Assembly (NCBI GenBank): GCA_902363555.1
Contig: CABJAM010000014.1
Coordinates: 1-64,000, forward strand
Reading direction: 5' to 3'
Length of the DNA stretch: 64,000 nt
Origin: Lachnospiraceae bacterium
Lineage (GTDB): Bacteria; Bacillota; Clostridia; Lachnospirales; Lachnospiraceae
The notes under the pieces are model-generated. The model saw nothing but the letters and a program-made list of their open reading frames with translations, searched no databases and was not told the origin of the DNA. The stretch's first letter is position 1. The number at the start of each line of letters is the position of its first letter. This document shows positions 8,033 to 16,354 of this stretch, one piece after another. The position numbers and the translations under genes are program-made.

Positions 8033-9676
8033 ATGATAAGCTATGGAGAATGCGGTTGGTCGCAGGTAAGGGAAGAAAATCCTGTGGTGGTGACGAAAAA
8101 CGGGAGGATTCGGGGATTTAACAGGAATGGCAACGGGGTGTTTCTGGGAATCCCCTATGGCGGCTCCTGCGATGGTGAAAAACGATTTAAAGCGCCTGAG
8201 CCGGTTGAAAATTGGCAGGGGATGCGGGATTGTACTGCTAACGGACCTGTGGCTATGCAGGAGACGGCTGTCGATATTTCTCTGCTCCCTGAACCGATGG
8301 GAAAGATCGTGCAGGATTTTAGCGACCATTTTACCGGTGGTGTTTCTTATGATAAAAGTACAGATGTGTGCAGTGAGAACTGTCTTGTATTAAATATTGT
8401 GACACCCGGTATTGATACCAAAAAACGCCCGGTCATGGTTTATATCCATGGCGGCGGTTATGCATCCGGTTCGGGCAATGTAACGGCTGCAATCTGTGAT
8501 CGTCTGGCCGATGAGGAGGATGTAGTCATTGTTACGGTGAATCACCGGCTCAATGTGTTCGGCTTTCTTTATCTGGGGGGCTTTGATGCGGAGTACTCCG
8601 ATTCCGGTCTTGCAGGCCAGCTGGACCTGGTGCTGGCGCTTGAGTGGATCCGTGATAATATCCATAGCTTTGGCGGTGATCCTGAAAATGTGACACTGGT
8701 CGGTGAATCCGGCGGTGGGATTAAAATTGCCCATCTCATGGCTATGCCGGCCGCCAGAGGCTTATTTTCAAAAGCTATCAGCATAAGCGGTTCCTTAAAG
8801 GTGGGGGCTCTGACAAAAGAGGAAGGGCACCGGCAGACGCTGGCCATTATGAAAGAATTGGGGATTTCGGAAGAAGACTGGAAAAGTCTTTTGGAAGTTC
8901 CGGCAGAAAAATTACTGAAGTCGGCTGGAACGGTTCTTGGCGCTGAGCTTATCCTGCCGGATTATACGCCGTATATGCCTGTTGCCGATGGCGTTCATCT
9001 GCCGCTGAATCCGGAAAAAAACTATAAAGCTTATGAAGTATCCGATGAAGTATCGCTGCTCGTGGGCGCGTCTGAGGAAGAACTGGCGATGAATATACAG
9101 ATAAATCCTCAAATGACCTGGGAGGATGTCCGCAGCTGCCTTCTTAGAGGGAGCCTTGATCATATTGTGCCTATGCCAGGCCTTAATGAGAGCAATGTGG
9201 ATGCGGTGGTGGAAACATTTTGTGAGGCATGTGGGGATCAAAAACAGCCATGGCAGATTTATGTACAGATATTATCCATGTGTCATTTTCTTGGGGGAGG
9301 TGCCTTCAAAGCGGCTATGACCAAGGCTGCCCGGAAGAAAGCGCCGGTATGGCATTATATGACGACTTATGATGCTCCGCTTCCGGGGCCTTTTCCACTG
9401 GCCTGTGCATGGCATACGGCGGATCTGCCGCTGGTCTTTCGGGCAGTATATCATAAAGAAGCAGAAGCGCTTTCGAAAACGATGGCCCACGCTTTTGCTG
9501 CTTTTGCCCGCACCGGCTCACCGGAAACGGATGCTCTGCGCTGGCCGGCCTTTACCGTGGAGGATAAGCGTACAATGATTTTTGATGAGGAATGTATATG
9601 TCTGGCGGATCCGTATAAAAAGATCCACGAAGTGGTAGCTATGATGTGCGGAGATAAAGAAGGCGTGTTGAAATAA
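8033..9676 (+). CDS. Type-B carboxylesterase
   Basis: Full-length family member (547 aa) with ENCLVLNIV, oxyanion HGGGY, nucleophile elbow GESGGG (Ser226), acidic GASEEE and a histidine in AWHTADLPLVF. It has no export signal, so deacylation would happen inside the cell. It differs markedly from the preceding esterase (different elbow, different His region), so the pair is not a recent duplication and probably handles different acyl groups or positions. AGGAGGAATTGAAGG precedes the ATG. The substrate is unknown; the setting between rhamnosidase and beta-glucosidase genes points to acylated plant glycosides (inference). Confidence 0.9.
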   Translation: MISYGECGWSQVREENPVVVTKNGRIRGFNRNGNGVFLGIPYGGSCDGEKRFKAPEPVENWQGMRDCTANGPVAMQETAVDISLLPEPMGKIVQDFSDHFTGGVSYDKSTDVCSENCLVLNIVTPGIDTKKRPVMVYIHGGGYASGSGNVTAAICDRLADEEDVVIVTVNHRLNVFGFLYLGGFDAEYSDSGLAGQLDLVLALEWIRDNIHSFGGDPENVTLVGESGGGIKIAHLMAMPAARGLFSKAISISGSLKVGALTKEEGHRQTLAIMKELGISEEDWKSLLEVPAEKLLKSAGTVLGAELILPDYTPYMPVADGVHLPLNPEKNYKAYEVSDEVSLLVGASEEELAMNIQINPQMTWEDVRSCLLRGSLDHIVPMPGLNESNVDAVVETFCEACGDQKQPWQIYVQILSMCHFLGGGAFKAAMTKAARKKAPVWHYMTTYDAPLPGPFPLACAWHTADLPLVFRAVYHKEAEALSKTMAHAFAAFARTGSPETDALRWPAFTVEDKRTMIFDEECICLADPYKKIHEVVAMMCGDKEGVLK

Positions 9677-9690
9677 AGGAGGATGATTTT

Positions 9691-10662
9691 ATGAAGTTAA
9701 AAGAAGCAGAAGCAGTATGCAGGGATGTTCAGGCAAAGGTTTTTATGGCCGTACATAACGGCAGACCGGTGAACACCTTTGAACCAGCGGCAGCAGCAAA
9801 CACTGCCGTGAGAGCAGACGGCATGGTATATATGAATGATATTTCTTATGAAAGCAAGTATCCCAACGGTTTTTTGGATATCTGGTATCCCGATGAGAAC
9901 CGGAATGTGCAAAGACCAACCGTAATTCATTTCCATGGCGGCGGTTTTTTATTCGGCGATAAGATCAGCGGCGACCCATTGGCCGAAAAATCGTCCGGCC
10001 CTCAAAGCTTTTTGGAGGGAATCGTAAAGGCCGGCTACAATCTGGTCAGCGCCAACTATGCCTTTGCGCCGGAATATCATTTTCCGGTACCGATCGTGCA
10101 GGTGGACGAAGTCATGGATTTTCTGATGAAAAATAAAGAAAAATACGGACTGGACATGGATCACGTGATCCTTATGGGCGGAAGCGCCGGGGCGGATATG
10201 TCCGCAATCTACGGGGGTGCAGTGACAAATGCCGATTACGCAAAGGCCCTGGGATTGACCCCGGTCCTTAAAAAGGAACAGCTTTTGGCGCTTGTGATCA
10301 ATGAAGCGATGCTCAATGTGGATGATATGAGTCCGAATCTGCTCATATTGCTGCAAAACTGGCTGGGGGTGGACGAACCGGCAGGCTCCGAAGCAGCACG
10401 GCTTATGAATGCCGCTCTCTGGATGACACCGGACTATATCCCATCCTTTGTTGTGTCCAGTAACGTGGAGGAGGATTTTGTCAAATATGCCATAGAGCTG
10501 GATGAGGCTCTGGAGGCAAATGGCGTCCGCCATGAGCTTTATTACAGGGATAGCAGCTATGACAAGCTGGAGCATGGCTTTACGGACCGTTATCTGGAAA
10601 ATCAGTACGCCAGAGAATGCTATGACCGGATGCTGGCTTTTATGGCGGAATCTGTGTACTAA
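9691..10662 (+). CDS. HSL-type alpha/beta-hydrolase esterase
   Basis: Esterase of the hormone-sensitive-lipase/acetyl-esterase group, 323 aa. The oxyanion motif HFHGGGF, the elbow GGSAGA (Ser165) and a C-terminal LEHGF carrying the catalytic His are all present, so the enzyme should be active. This group usually acts on short acyl chains such as acetate (family knowledge). No signal peptide. AAAGGAGGATG lies before the ATG; the gene follows the carboxylesterase by 14 bases and precedes the GH3 by 18, so all belong to one operon. Confidence 0.88.
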   Translation: MKLKEAEAVCRDVQAKVFMAVHNGRPVNTFEPAAAANTAVRADGMVYMNDISYESKYPNGFLDIWYPDENRNVQRPTVIHFHGGGFLFGDKISGDPLAEKSSGPQSFLEGIVKAGYNLVSANYAFAPEYHFPVPIVQVDEVMDFLMKNKEKYGLDMDHVILMGGSAGADMSAIYGGAVTNADYAKALGLTPVLKKEQLLALVINEAMLNVDDMSPNLLILLQNWLGVDEPAGSEAARLMNAALWMTPDYIPSFVVSSNVEEDFVKYAIELDEALEANGVRHELYYRDSSYDKLEHGFTDRYLENQYARECYDRMLAFMAESVY

Positions 10663-10680
10663 AAAAGGAGAATTGATGTA

Positions 10681-13350
10681 ATGGAAGACAGTACTTTTGA
10701 ACTTTTAGCGGACTTACATAAAAACAAACCGGCCGCCATGAGCTTTTTAGAAGCGCCGGTATATAACATTGATGAGATGGATGGGCGGAGCAGTATGATC
10801 TCGCTGGATTATACCGGCTGTTTCTGCCTCATATCTTCAAAGCATATTGACCCGGAGCGGCCGGGGATGATCTATATCGACCACAAGGCCACGGCAGCGC
10901 CGCTGATTAAGCCGCCCATGCCCATGTTTGGCCAACTGGTGGGGATTTTTGTGCGGAAATACCTTACGGAGTATGACAAGGCTTATGAGATTTTGTATAC
11001 CGGAGCTTATGACACCGATGGCGACGCCATCCCGGATTTTTCATTTACACTTAAAACCAGGAAACGGATAGAACCCGGACAGGAATACCCGGAGCATGAC
11101 GCGGCAGTACTCCAGGCAGCCAGAGAGGGTGCGGTGCTGTTAAAAAATGAGAACCAGGCGCTGCCGTTAAAGGCCGGGAGTGTGGTCAATGTCTTTGGCG
11201 CCGGCAGTGTCGTTTACCGTCTGGGCTGTCTGGGCGCGGGGAAGATCAATCCCAGATACGGTATCGGTGTGAAGGAGGGGATCGAACGGTATTCCTCCTT
11301 AAAGCTGAATCAGGAGCTTTATGATTATTATACGGAAGAAGTCAATATATTTCCGCCCCAGGATATGGTGGAACGGGCCAAAGCCCAGAGCGGCACGGCG
11401 GTGGTGTTCATCAACCGGGGCAGCAGTGAGGCCCATGACATGCCAAAAGGAAAAGGCGGCTATGAGCTGACCGATGATGAGCGCAGCCTGATCTTTAAGG
11501 TGGCTGCGGCCTTTACAAAAACAGTGGCTGTACTAAACACCGCATATCCCATTGAGACGGATTGGGTGAAAGCGGCAGGCGTGGACGCGGTTTTATGGAC
11601 CGGACTTTGCGGCATGGCTGGGGGCCGGGCGCTGGCGGAGCTTTTGGAGGGCGCCGTCAGCCCGTCGGGAAAGCTGCCAAATACATGGGCGGAGCATTAC
11701 AATGATTATCCCAGCGCCATGAACTTTCTGACCCAGGATGACATCCGAGAGCAATATAAGGATTCGCCGGTCCAGTATGTGACGACAGTTTATGAGGAAG
11801 GCCTTTATGTGGGTTACCGCTATTTTGACACCTTTCATAAGCCGGCGGCCTATCTGTTCGGCCATGGCCTTTCCTATACGGCTTTTGAAAAATCTGTGGA
11901 ATCTGTCGAAAGTGTTGATTGCTGCAAAATAGCGCTGGATATCTGTGTGAAAAATATCGGGGCTATGGCTGGAAAGGAAACGGTGCTTATTTATGCGCGC
12001 ATCCTGGGCGGCAAGCTGGAGCAGCCGGACAAGCGTCTTGTGGCGTTTGCAAAAACCCGTCTGCTGGAGCCGGGCGAAAGCGAGGTCCTCCATCTTGAGG
12101 TTGGGGAAAAGCAGTTGAAATCCTACGATGAGGAAACGGCCCGGTGGATAATCGAGCCGGGAACCATCACCTTGCTTATGGGCGGCTGTGTATCCGAGGC
12201 CGTGCCGGTACATATTCTTACGATTTCTGAGCCTGTGGTCACAGCCCAGGTGAAAAACCGCCTGACGCCGCCGTTTAAGGTAAGGGAGCTATCCCGAAGG
12301 GCGCCAAAAGATTCATGGCCATCCGGTAAGGAATCCAAAGCCTATACACAAAAAGAAGCTCTGGGCCAGTTACCGTTTAAGCGGATGCAGCCGCCAAAGA
12401 GGGAAAACTGCCCGGAACTTAAAGCAACCAGTGGTGAAAGTATAGAATTTTCAGCACTGGCAAAGCAGCCGGAGCTGTTGGAGAGCTTCGTGGCTCAGTT
12501 TAGTAACGTGGCGCTTGCCCGGATCAGTTGTGGCGGCGCCACCGGCTGGGGCATCAATGATACCGGATTTGCCGGGATGCTTTACAAGGACGCTCCGCTG
12601 GACAAATATGGTATGCCGGAATATTACTTTGCCGATGGCAATAACGGTGTCAATATGTTTCAGCCGAATATCGGTTTTCCGGTATCCAACGTGATGGCCG
12701 CCACATTTAATGAGGCGCTGATGTATGAAGAAGGTGTCTGCATCGCTGCGGAGGCAAAGGCGATGAACGTACAGTGTCTTCTGGCTCCGGCCATGAATCT
12801 CCAGCGAAATCCCCTGTGCGGCCGCCACTCGGAATATTTTAGCGAAGATCCCTTCCTGGCGGGCCGTATGGCTGGTCAGCAGTGCCGGGGTTTTGAAGCA
12901 GAGCATGTGTCCGGCTGTCTGAAGCATTTTATCGCCAATAACGCGGAGACGATGCGTAACTGCAACCACAGCATTATGAGTGAACGCACGGCCCGGGAGC
13001 TGTATTTGTATGCGTTTGAGACCGCCATGGACGTGCATATGCCCGATACGGTTATGACCGGCTACAACGCCTGCAACGGCACTTACTGCTCCCAGGATGC
13101 GGAGCTGCTTCGTGGAATCCTCCGCGAGGAGTTTGGCTTCAACGGTTTTGTGATGACGGACTGGAATGGCTATGGCGACGGCGACCTTGCGGCGGCGCTG
13201 AATGCCGGTATCAACTGGCTGGCGCCGGGAAGTACGGACGAGAGCTTTATCGCCCCGATTGTGGAAGCGCTGGAAAACGGAACACTGGACCGGGGGCTGG
13301 TGCAGAAAAACGTGGTGGAGCTGCTTAAAATCGTGATGGGGAGCTTGTAA
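10681..13350 (+). CDS. GH3 beta-glucosidase, swapped domain order
   Basis: Retaining beta-glycosidase of family GH3 with the order reversed. After about 135 residues of unassigned sequence comes the C-terminal-type sandwich domain (about 140-410, beginning AAREGAVLLKNE), then a fibronectin-III-like domain, and last the TIM-barrel domain (about 610-889) with KHFIANN and the nucleophile in VMTDWNG (Asp827). This permuted order is known from some rumen and gut Clostridia. It is 889 aa, cytoplasmic, and probably takes glucose or a related sugar off the deacylated glycoside. The stop is followed immediately by an esterase remnant in the same frame. Confidence 0.9.
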   Translation: MEDSTFELLADLHKNKPAAMSFLEAPVYNIDEMDGRSSMISLDYTGCFCLISSKHIDPERPGMIYIDHKATAAPLIKPPMPMFGQLVGIFVRKYLTEYDKAYEILYTGAYDTDGDAIPDFSFTLKTRKRIEPGQEYPEHDAAVLQAAREGAVLLKNENQALPLKAGSVVNVFGAGSVVYRLGCLGAGKINPRYGIGVKEGIERYSSLKLNQELYDYYTEEVNIFPPQDMVERAKAQSGTAVVFINRGSSEAHDMPKGKGGYELTDDERSLIFKVAAAFTKTVAVLNTAYPIETDWVKAAGVDAVLWTGLCGMAGGRALAELLEGAVSPSGKLPNTWAEHYNDYPSAMNFLTQDDIREQYKDSPVQYVTTVYEEGLYVGYRYFDTFHKPAAYLFGHGLSYTAFEKSVESVESVDCCKIALDICVKNIGAMAGKETVLIYARILGGKLEQPDKRLVAFAKTRLLEPGESEVLHLEVGEKQLKSYDEETARWIIEPGTITLLMGGCVSEAVPVHILTISEPVVTAQVKNRLTPPFKVRELSRRAPKDSWPSGKESKAYTQKEALGQLPFKRMQPPKRENCPELKATSGESIEFSALAKQPELLESFVAQFSNVALARISCGGATGWGINDTGFAGMLYKDAPLDKYGMPEYYFADGNNGVNMFQPNIGFPVSNVMAATFNEALMYEEGVCIAAEAKAMNVQCLLAPAMNLQRNPLCGRHSEYFSEDPFLAGRMAGQQCRGFEAEHVSGCLKHFIANNAETMRNCNHSIMSERTARELYLYAFETAMDVHMPDTVMTGYNACNGTYCSQDAELLRGILREEFGFNGFVMTDWNGYGDGDLAAALNAGINWLAPGSTDESFIAPIVEALENGTLDRGLVQKNVVELLKIVMGSL

Positions 13351-13680
13351 CAATTTGACAGGACCTGGCCCAACCCGCTGAATGACTATGAGCAGGCTAT
13401 GGAACTGATTTTAAGCCATGCCGAAGAATGGCATGTGCTGACAGATAAGATCGCTGTCATCGGTTTTTCTGCCGGAGGTCATCTGGCGGCCTGCGCGGCC
13501 ACACTGGCCAGGCATATAAAGCTTAATGGCGACCGTGACCCGATGCTGTCTGTGGCGTGCAGTCTGGGATATTTGAAAAAGCAGGGGGAGGCAGTGAAGC
13601 TTCCTGCTGAGGAAATTGAAAAATTAGACGCGGAACTTAAAAAATACCGTGAGCGTGATTTGACGTGTCTCGGCGGATAA
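13351..13680 (+). pseudogene. Remnant of alpha/beta-hydrolase esterase
   Basis: Directly after the GH3 stop and in the same frame, the text reads FDRTWPNPLNDYEQAMELI, then IAVIGFSAGGHLAA, the elbow of an acetyl-esterase/dienelactone-hydrolase-like protein. The N-terminal part with the oxyanion motif is gone, there is no ribosome site before the ATG at 13399, and the C-terminus ends within about 60 residues of the elbow without the Asp and His segments. It looks like the middle of an esterase gene left after a deletion that also joined it to the GH3 stop codon. Not expected to yield a working enzyme. Confidence 0.7.
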
Positions 13681-13770
13681 AAACAAAAGTAAACGGTAAT
13701 TACAAATAATTTTAGAACAAAAGTATTAATAATAAGACGGCATATAGGTTGTATGTTTGCTTTAATAGAA

Positions 13771-13815
13771 GAACCTGAGTAACAGTTTTGTCTGTCTGAA
13801 CTGTTACGAACCTGA
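13771..13815. repeat. Palindrome with 8-bp flanking direct repeats, copy A
   Basis: GTAACAGTT (13779-13787) and AACTGTTAC (13799-13807) form perfect arms around TTGTCTGTCTG. The element is flanked on both sides by GAACCTGA (13771-13778 and 13808-13815), like a target-site duplication. It stands in the gap between the esterase remnant and the next GH3, just before that gene's ribosome site. The same arms recur at 26439-26472 with another flanking 8-mer. Confidence 0.65.
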
Positions 13816-13823
13816 GGAGATAT

Positions 13824-16340
13824 ATGACAATAACTGTATGCATTAAGGCTGACCGCCATGGCCCTGGTGCAAATGAAAGGAATGAAAAAGATTTGAGTAA
13901 ACTGATAAATGAATCTTCAATACCTGCTTTACTGGAGGAAATGACTGTCAAAGAAAAGATTGATCTTTTAACCGGAGGAAGCGCGTTTTCCACACTGGAA
14001 ATGTCCAAATATAACATACCATCTGTACTGTATCTGGATGGCGCGACCGGTGTCAATATGCTCCAGTATGTCTGCGAACTGGCCGGCTCCATAACGTCGA
14101 TAAGTAATAATCATCAGCCGGGGGAAAAGGCGGCGGAGGCCACCCAGGTTCTTGAAAGCGCATCCAATAACGAGAGCGGCGGCTCTATGCTGGATATTAT
14201 GAAGTACATAACAGCGCAGGAAGATATTCCGGAAAATTATCCGCAGCACTTGAAGGAGATGATTTATTCACTAAAAAAGGCGGTATCGCAGCTTCGTCCG
14301 GACGGTGAAGAACCAAACTGTTTTCCGCCGGGGATGCTTTTAGGAGCAACCTGGCGGCCTGATCTGGTTTATAAGGTGGGCAGCGCCGTGGCCCGGGAGG
14401 CGATCGCATTTGGCGTGGATATCCTCCTTGGCACGCCCAATACGAATATCCACAGAGATCCGAAAAACGGCAGACTTTTTGAATCCTTTTCGGAGGACCC
14501 TTATCTGAGCAGCCGTATGGCTCCGGAATTTTCCAAAGGCGTGCAGGACCAGGGCATGGTTGCGGATGTTAAGCATTTTGCGGCAAACAATCAGGAAACA
14601 CTTCGTCAGGGCATCGACGAGCATATTTCTGAGCGCGCCCTCCGGGAAATCTACCTGCCGGGATTTGAGGCGGCTGTGAAGGAGGGGAAGGTGGGTACTG
14701 TTATGAGCGCCTACAACTCGATCAACGGAGTGCCCTGCGCTCACAACCGCTGGCTCCTTACGGACGTTTTGAAGGATGAATGGGGCTTTGAAGGGCAGGT
14801 TGTTTCCGACTGGGGCGCTGTTTATGATCAGGTGAGTGCGTTAAACGCCGGAAATGACATGGATATGCCGGGGCCGCGGGGAAAACAAAAGCTGTATCAG
14901 GCGGCTGAGGATGGAACTCTGTCTATGGAAAGACTTGATGACGCTGTTTCCAGAACTTTAAAAATGATATTGAAAACGCCAAAGTTTCAGGGAAAGCGTT
15001 ATACGACAATTGACAATGCACTTTCGGAGAGTGTCGCCTATGAGGCTGCTGCAGAAGGGATCACACTTTTGAAAAACGAAGGCATCCTGCCGTTACAGGC
15101 GGGAACTCGGGTGGCGTTATTTGGAAAGCTTGCGAAGCGTTTTATGGAATCCGGTTCCGGAAGCGCCCAGGTCGATACATCCAAGTATACTAGTCTGCCG
15201 CAGGAGCTGGGGCGCTATACCGACACCGTTTTGATGAACACGTTTGATGCGCAGACAGATATTGTCATTGTGACGGCCGGCGCTTCGGGGCAGGAAGGAA
15301 AGGACCGTCCGGACATGCGCTTTGACCCGGAGGACGAGGTGATGCTGCGGCGTACACTCAAGCTCGCAAAAGCTGCCGGAAAGAAAACACTTGTTCTTAT
15401 GAACATTGCAGGCCCCGTAGAGCTTGGCGGATTTATAGAGGATATTGATGCTCTTGTGTGCCTGTTCTTTCCGGGAATGGCAGGCGCACGCGCGGCGGCG
15501 GATATTTTATTTGGTACAGTCAGCCCCAGTGGTAAGCTCCCGCTGACCTTCCCGAAAACTTACACGGACACGCCCACGGCCATTAATTTTCCTGGCGAAT
15601 ATGGTCACGTGGTGTATGGGGAAGGTATCTTTGTAGGCTACCGCTATTATGATTACAAAAATATAGAGCCGTTATATCCCTTTGGCTTTGGATTAAGTTA
15701 CAGCACTTTTTCCATATCTGACGTAAAGCTTTCGGCTTCAACCTATAATAGTGAAGCCAGGGAGCCTCTCAGGGTTTTTGTGACGGTAAAAAATGAAGGA
15801 AAGATGAAAGCGAAGGAAGTGGTCCAGCTCTATATAAAGGATGTGGCGTCCACGCTTTTAAAGCCGGATAAGGAATTAAAGGGCTTTGTAAAGGTCAGCC
15901 TTGAACCGGACGAAGAAAAGACCATAGAGCTGCTTTTGACGCCAAAATCTTTTGCATCCTACGATACCGACCTGGCCGGCTGGACGGTAGAGCCCGGGGA
16001 ATATGAGCTTCTGATCGGAAATTCATCCCGCAATATAACAGCAAAGCTTTCTGTGACGATGACCGGAAAAAATCCTTATGGCTGCTCACTCCGTTCCACA
16101 CTGGGATATATCGTGGCGCATAAAGAAGCCAGCAGGATCTGCGCGGAGGTACTGGGCGAAGCTTTTGATTATGGTAAAATGAAGGGGAATGCGGCATACT
16201 TTTCCAGCACCCGGCTGGGAACATATCTGGAGCAGACGATAACTGGAATCGATAAGACTTCGGACCAGTGGAAGGATAAATGTCGGATTTTGGATGAGCG
16301 GTTAAGTGAACTGGAATTTGACCGGATTAAAGAAAACTAA
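13824..16340 (+). CDS. GH3 beta-glucosidase, canonical order
   Basis: Family GH3 enzyme of 838 aa in the normal order: TIM barrel first (to about residue 400, with KHFAANNQE and nucleophile Asp329 in VVSDWG), then the sandwich domain beginning EGITLLKNEG, a fibronectin-III-like domain (KNEGKMKAKEVVQLYI) and a C-terminal extension of about 80 residues. Cytoplasmic. The start at 13824 has GAGGAG 5-9 bases upstream; a TTG at about 13893 is a weaker alternative because the first 20 residues look unlike the family. A palindromic element sits just before it. The coexistence with domain-swapped GH3 paralogues suggests different linkages or aglycones. Confidence 0.92.
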   Translation: MTITVCIKADRHGPGANERNEKDLSKLINESSIPALLEEMTVKEKIDLLTGGSAFSTLEMSKYNIPSVLYLDGATGVNMLQYVCELAGSITSISNNHQPGEKAAEATQVLESASNNESGGSMLDIMKYITAQEDIPENYPQHLKEMIYSLKKAVSQLRPDGEEPNCFPPGMLLGATWRPDLVYKVGSAVAREAIAFGVDILLGTPNTNIHRDPKNGRLFESFSEDPYLSSRMAPEFSKGVQDQGMVADVKHFAANNQETLRQGIDEHISERALREIYLPGFEAAVKEGKVGTVMSAYNSINGVPCAHNRWLLTDVLKDEWGFEGQVVSDWGAVYDQVSALNAGNDMDMPGPRGKQKLYQAAEDGTLSMERLDDAVSRTLKMILKTPKFQGKRYTTIDNALSESVAYEAAAEGITLLKNEGILPLQAGTRVALFGKLAKRFMESGSGSAQVDTSKYTSLPQELGRYTDTVLMNTFDAQTDIVIVTAGASGQEGKDRPDMRFDPEDEVMLRRTLKLAKAAGKKTLVLMNIAGPVELGGFIEDIDALVCLFFPGMAGARAAADILFGTVSPSGKLPLTFPKTYTDTPTAINFPGEYGHVVYGEGIFVGYRYYDYKNIEPLYPFGFGLSYSTFSISDVKLSASTYNSEAREPLRVFVTVKNEGKMKAKEVVQLYIKDVASTLLKPDKELKGFVKVSLEPDEEKTIELLLTPKSFASYDTDLAGWTVEPGEYELLIGNSSRNITAKLSVTMTGKNPYGCSLRSTLGYIVAHKEASRICAEVLGEAFDYGKMKGNAAYFSSTRLGTYLEQTITGIDKTSDQWKDKCRILDERLSELEFDRIKEN

Positions 16341-16354
16341 GCAGGAGGATCAAC

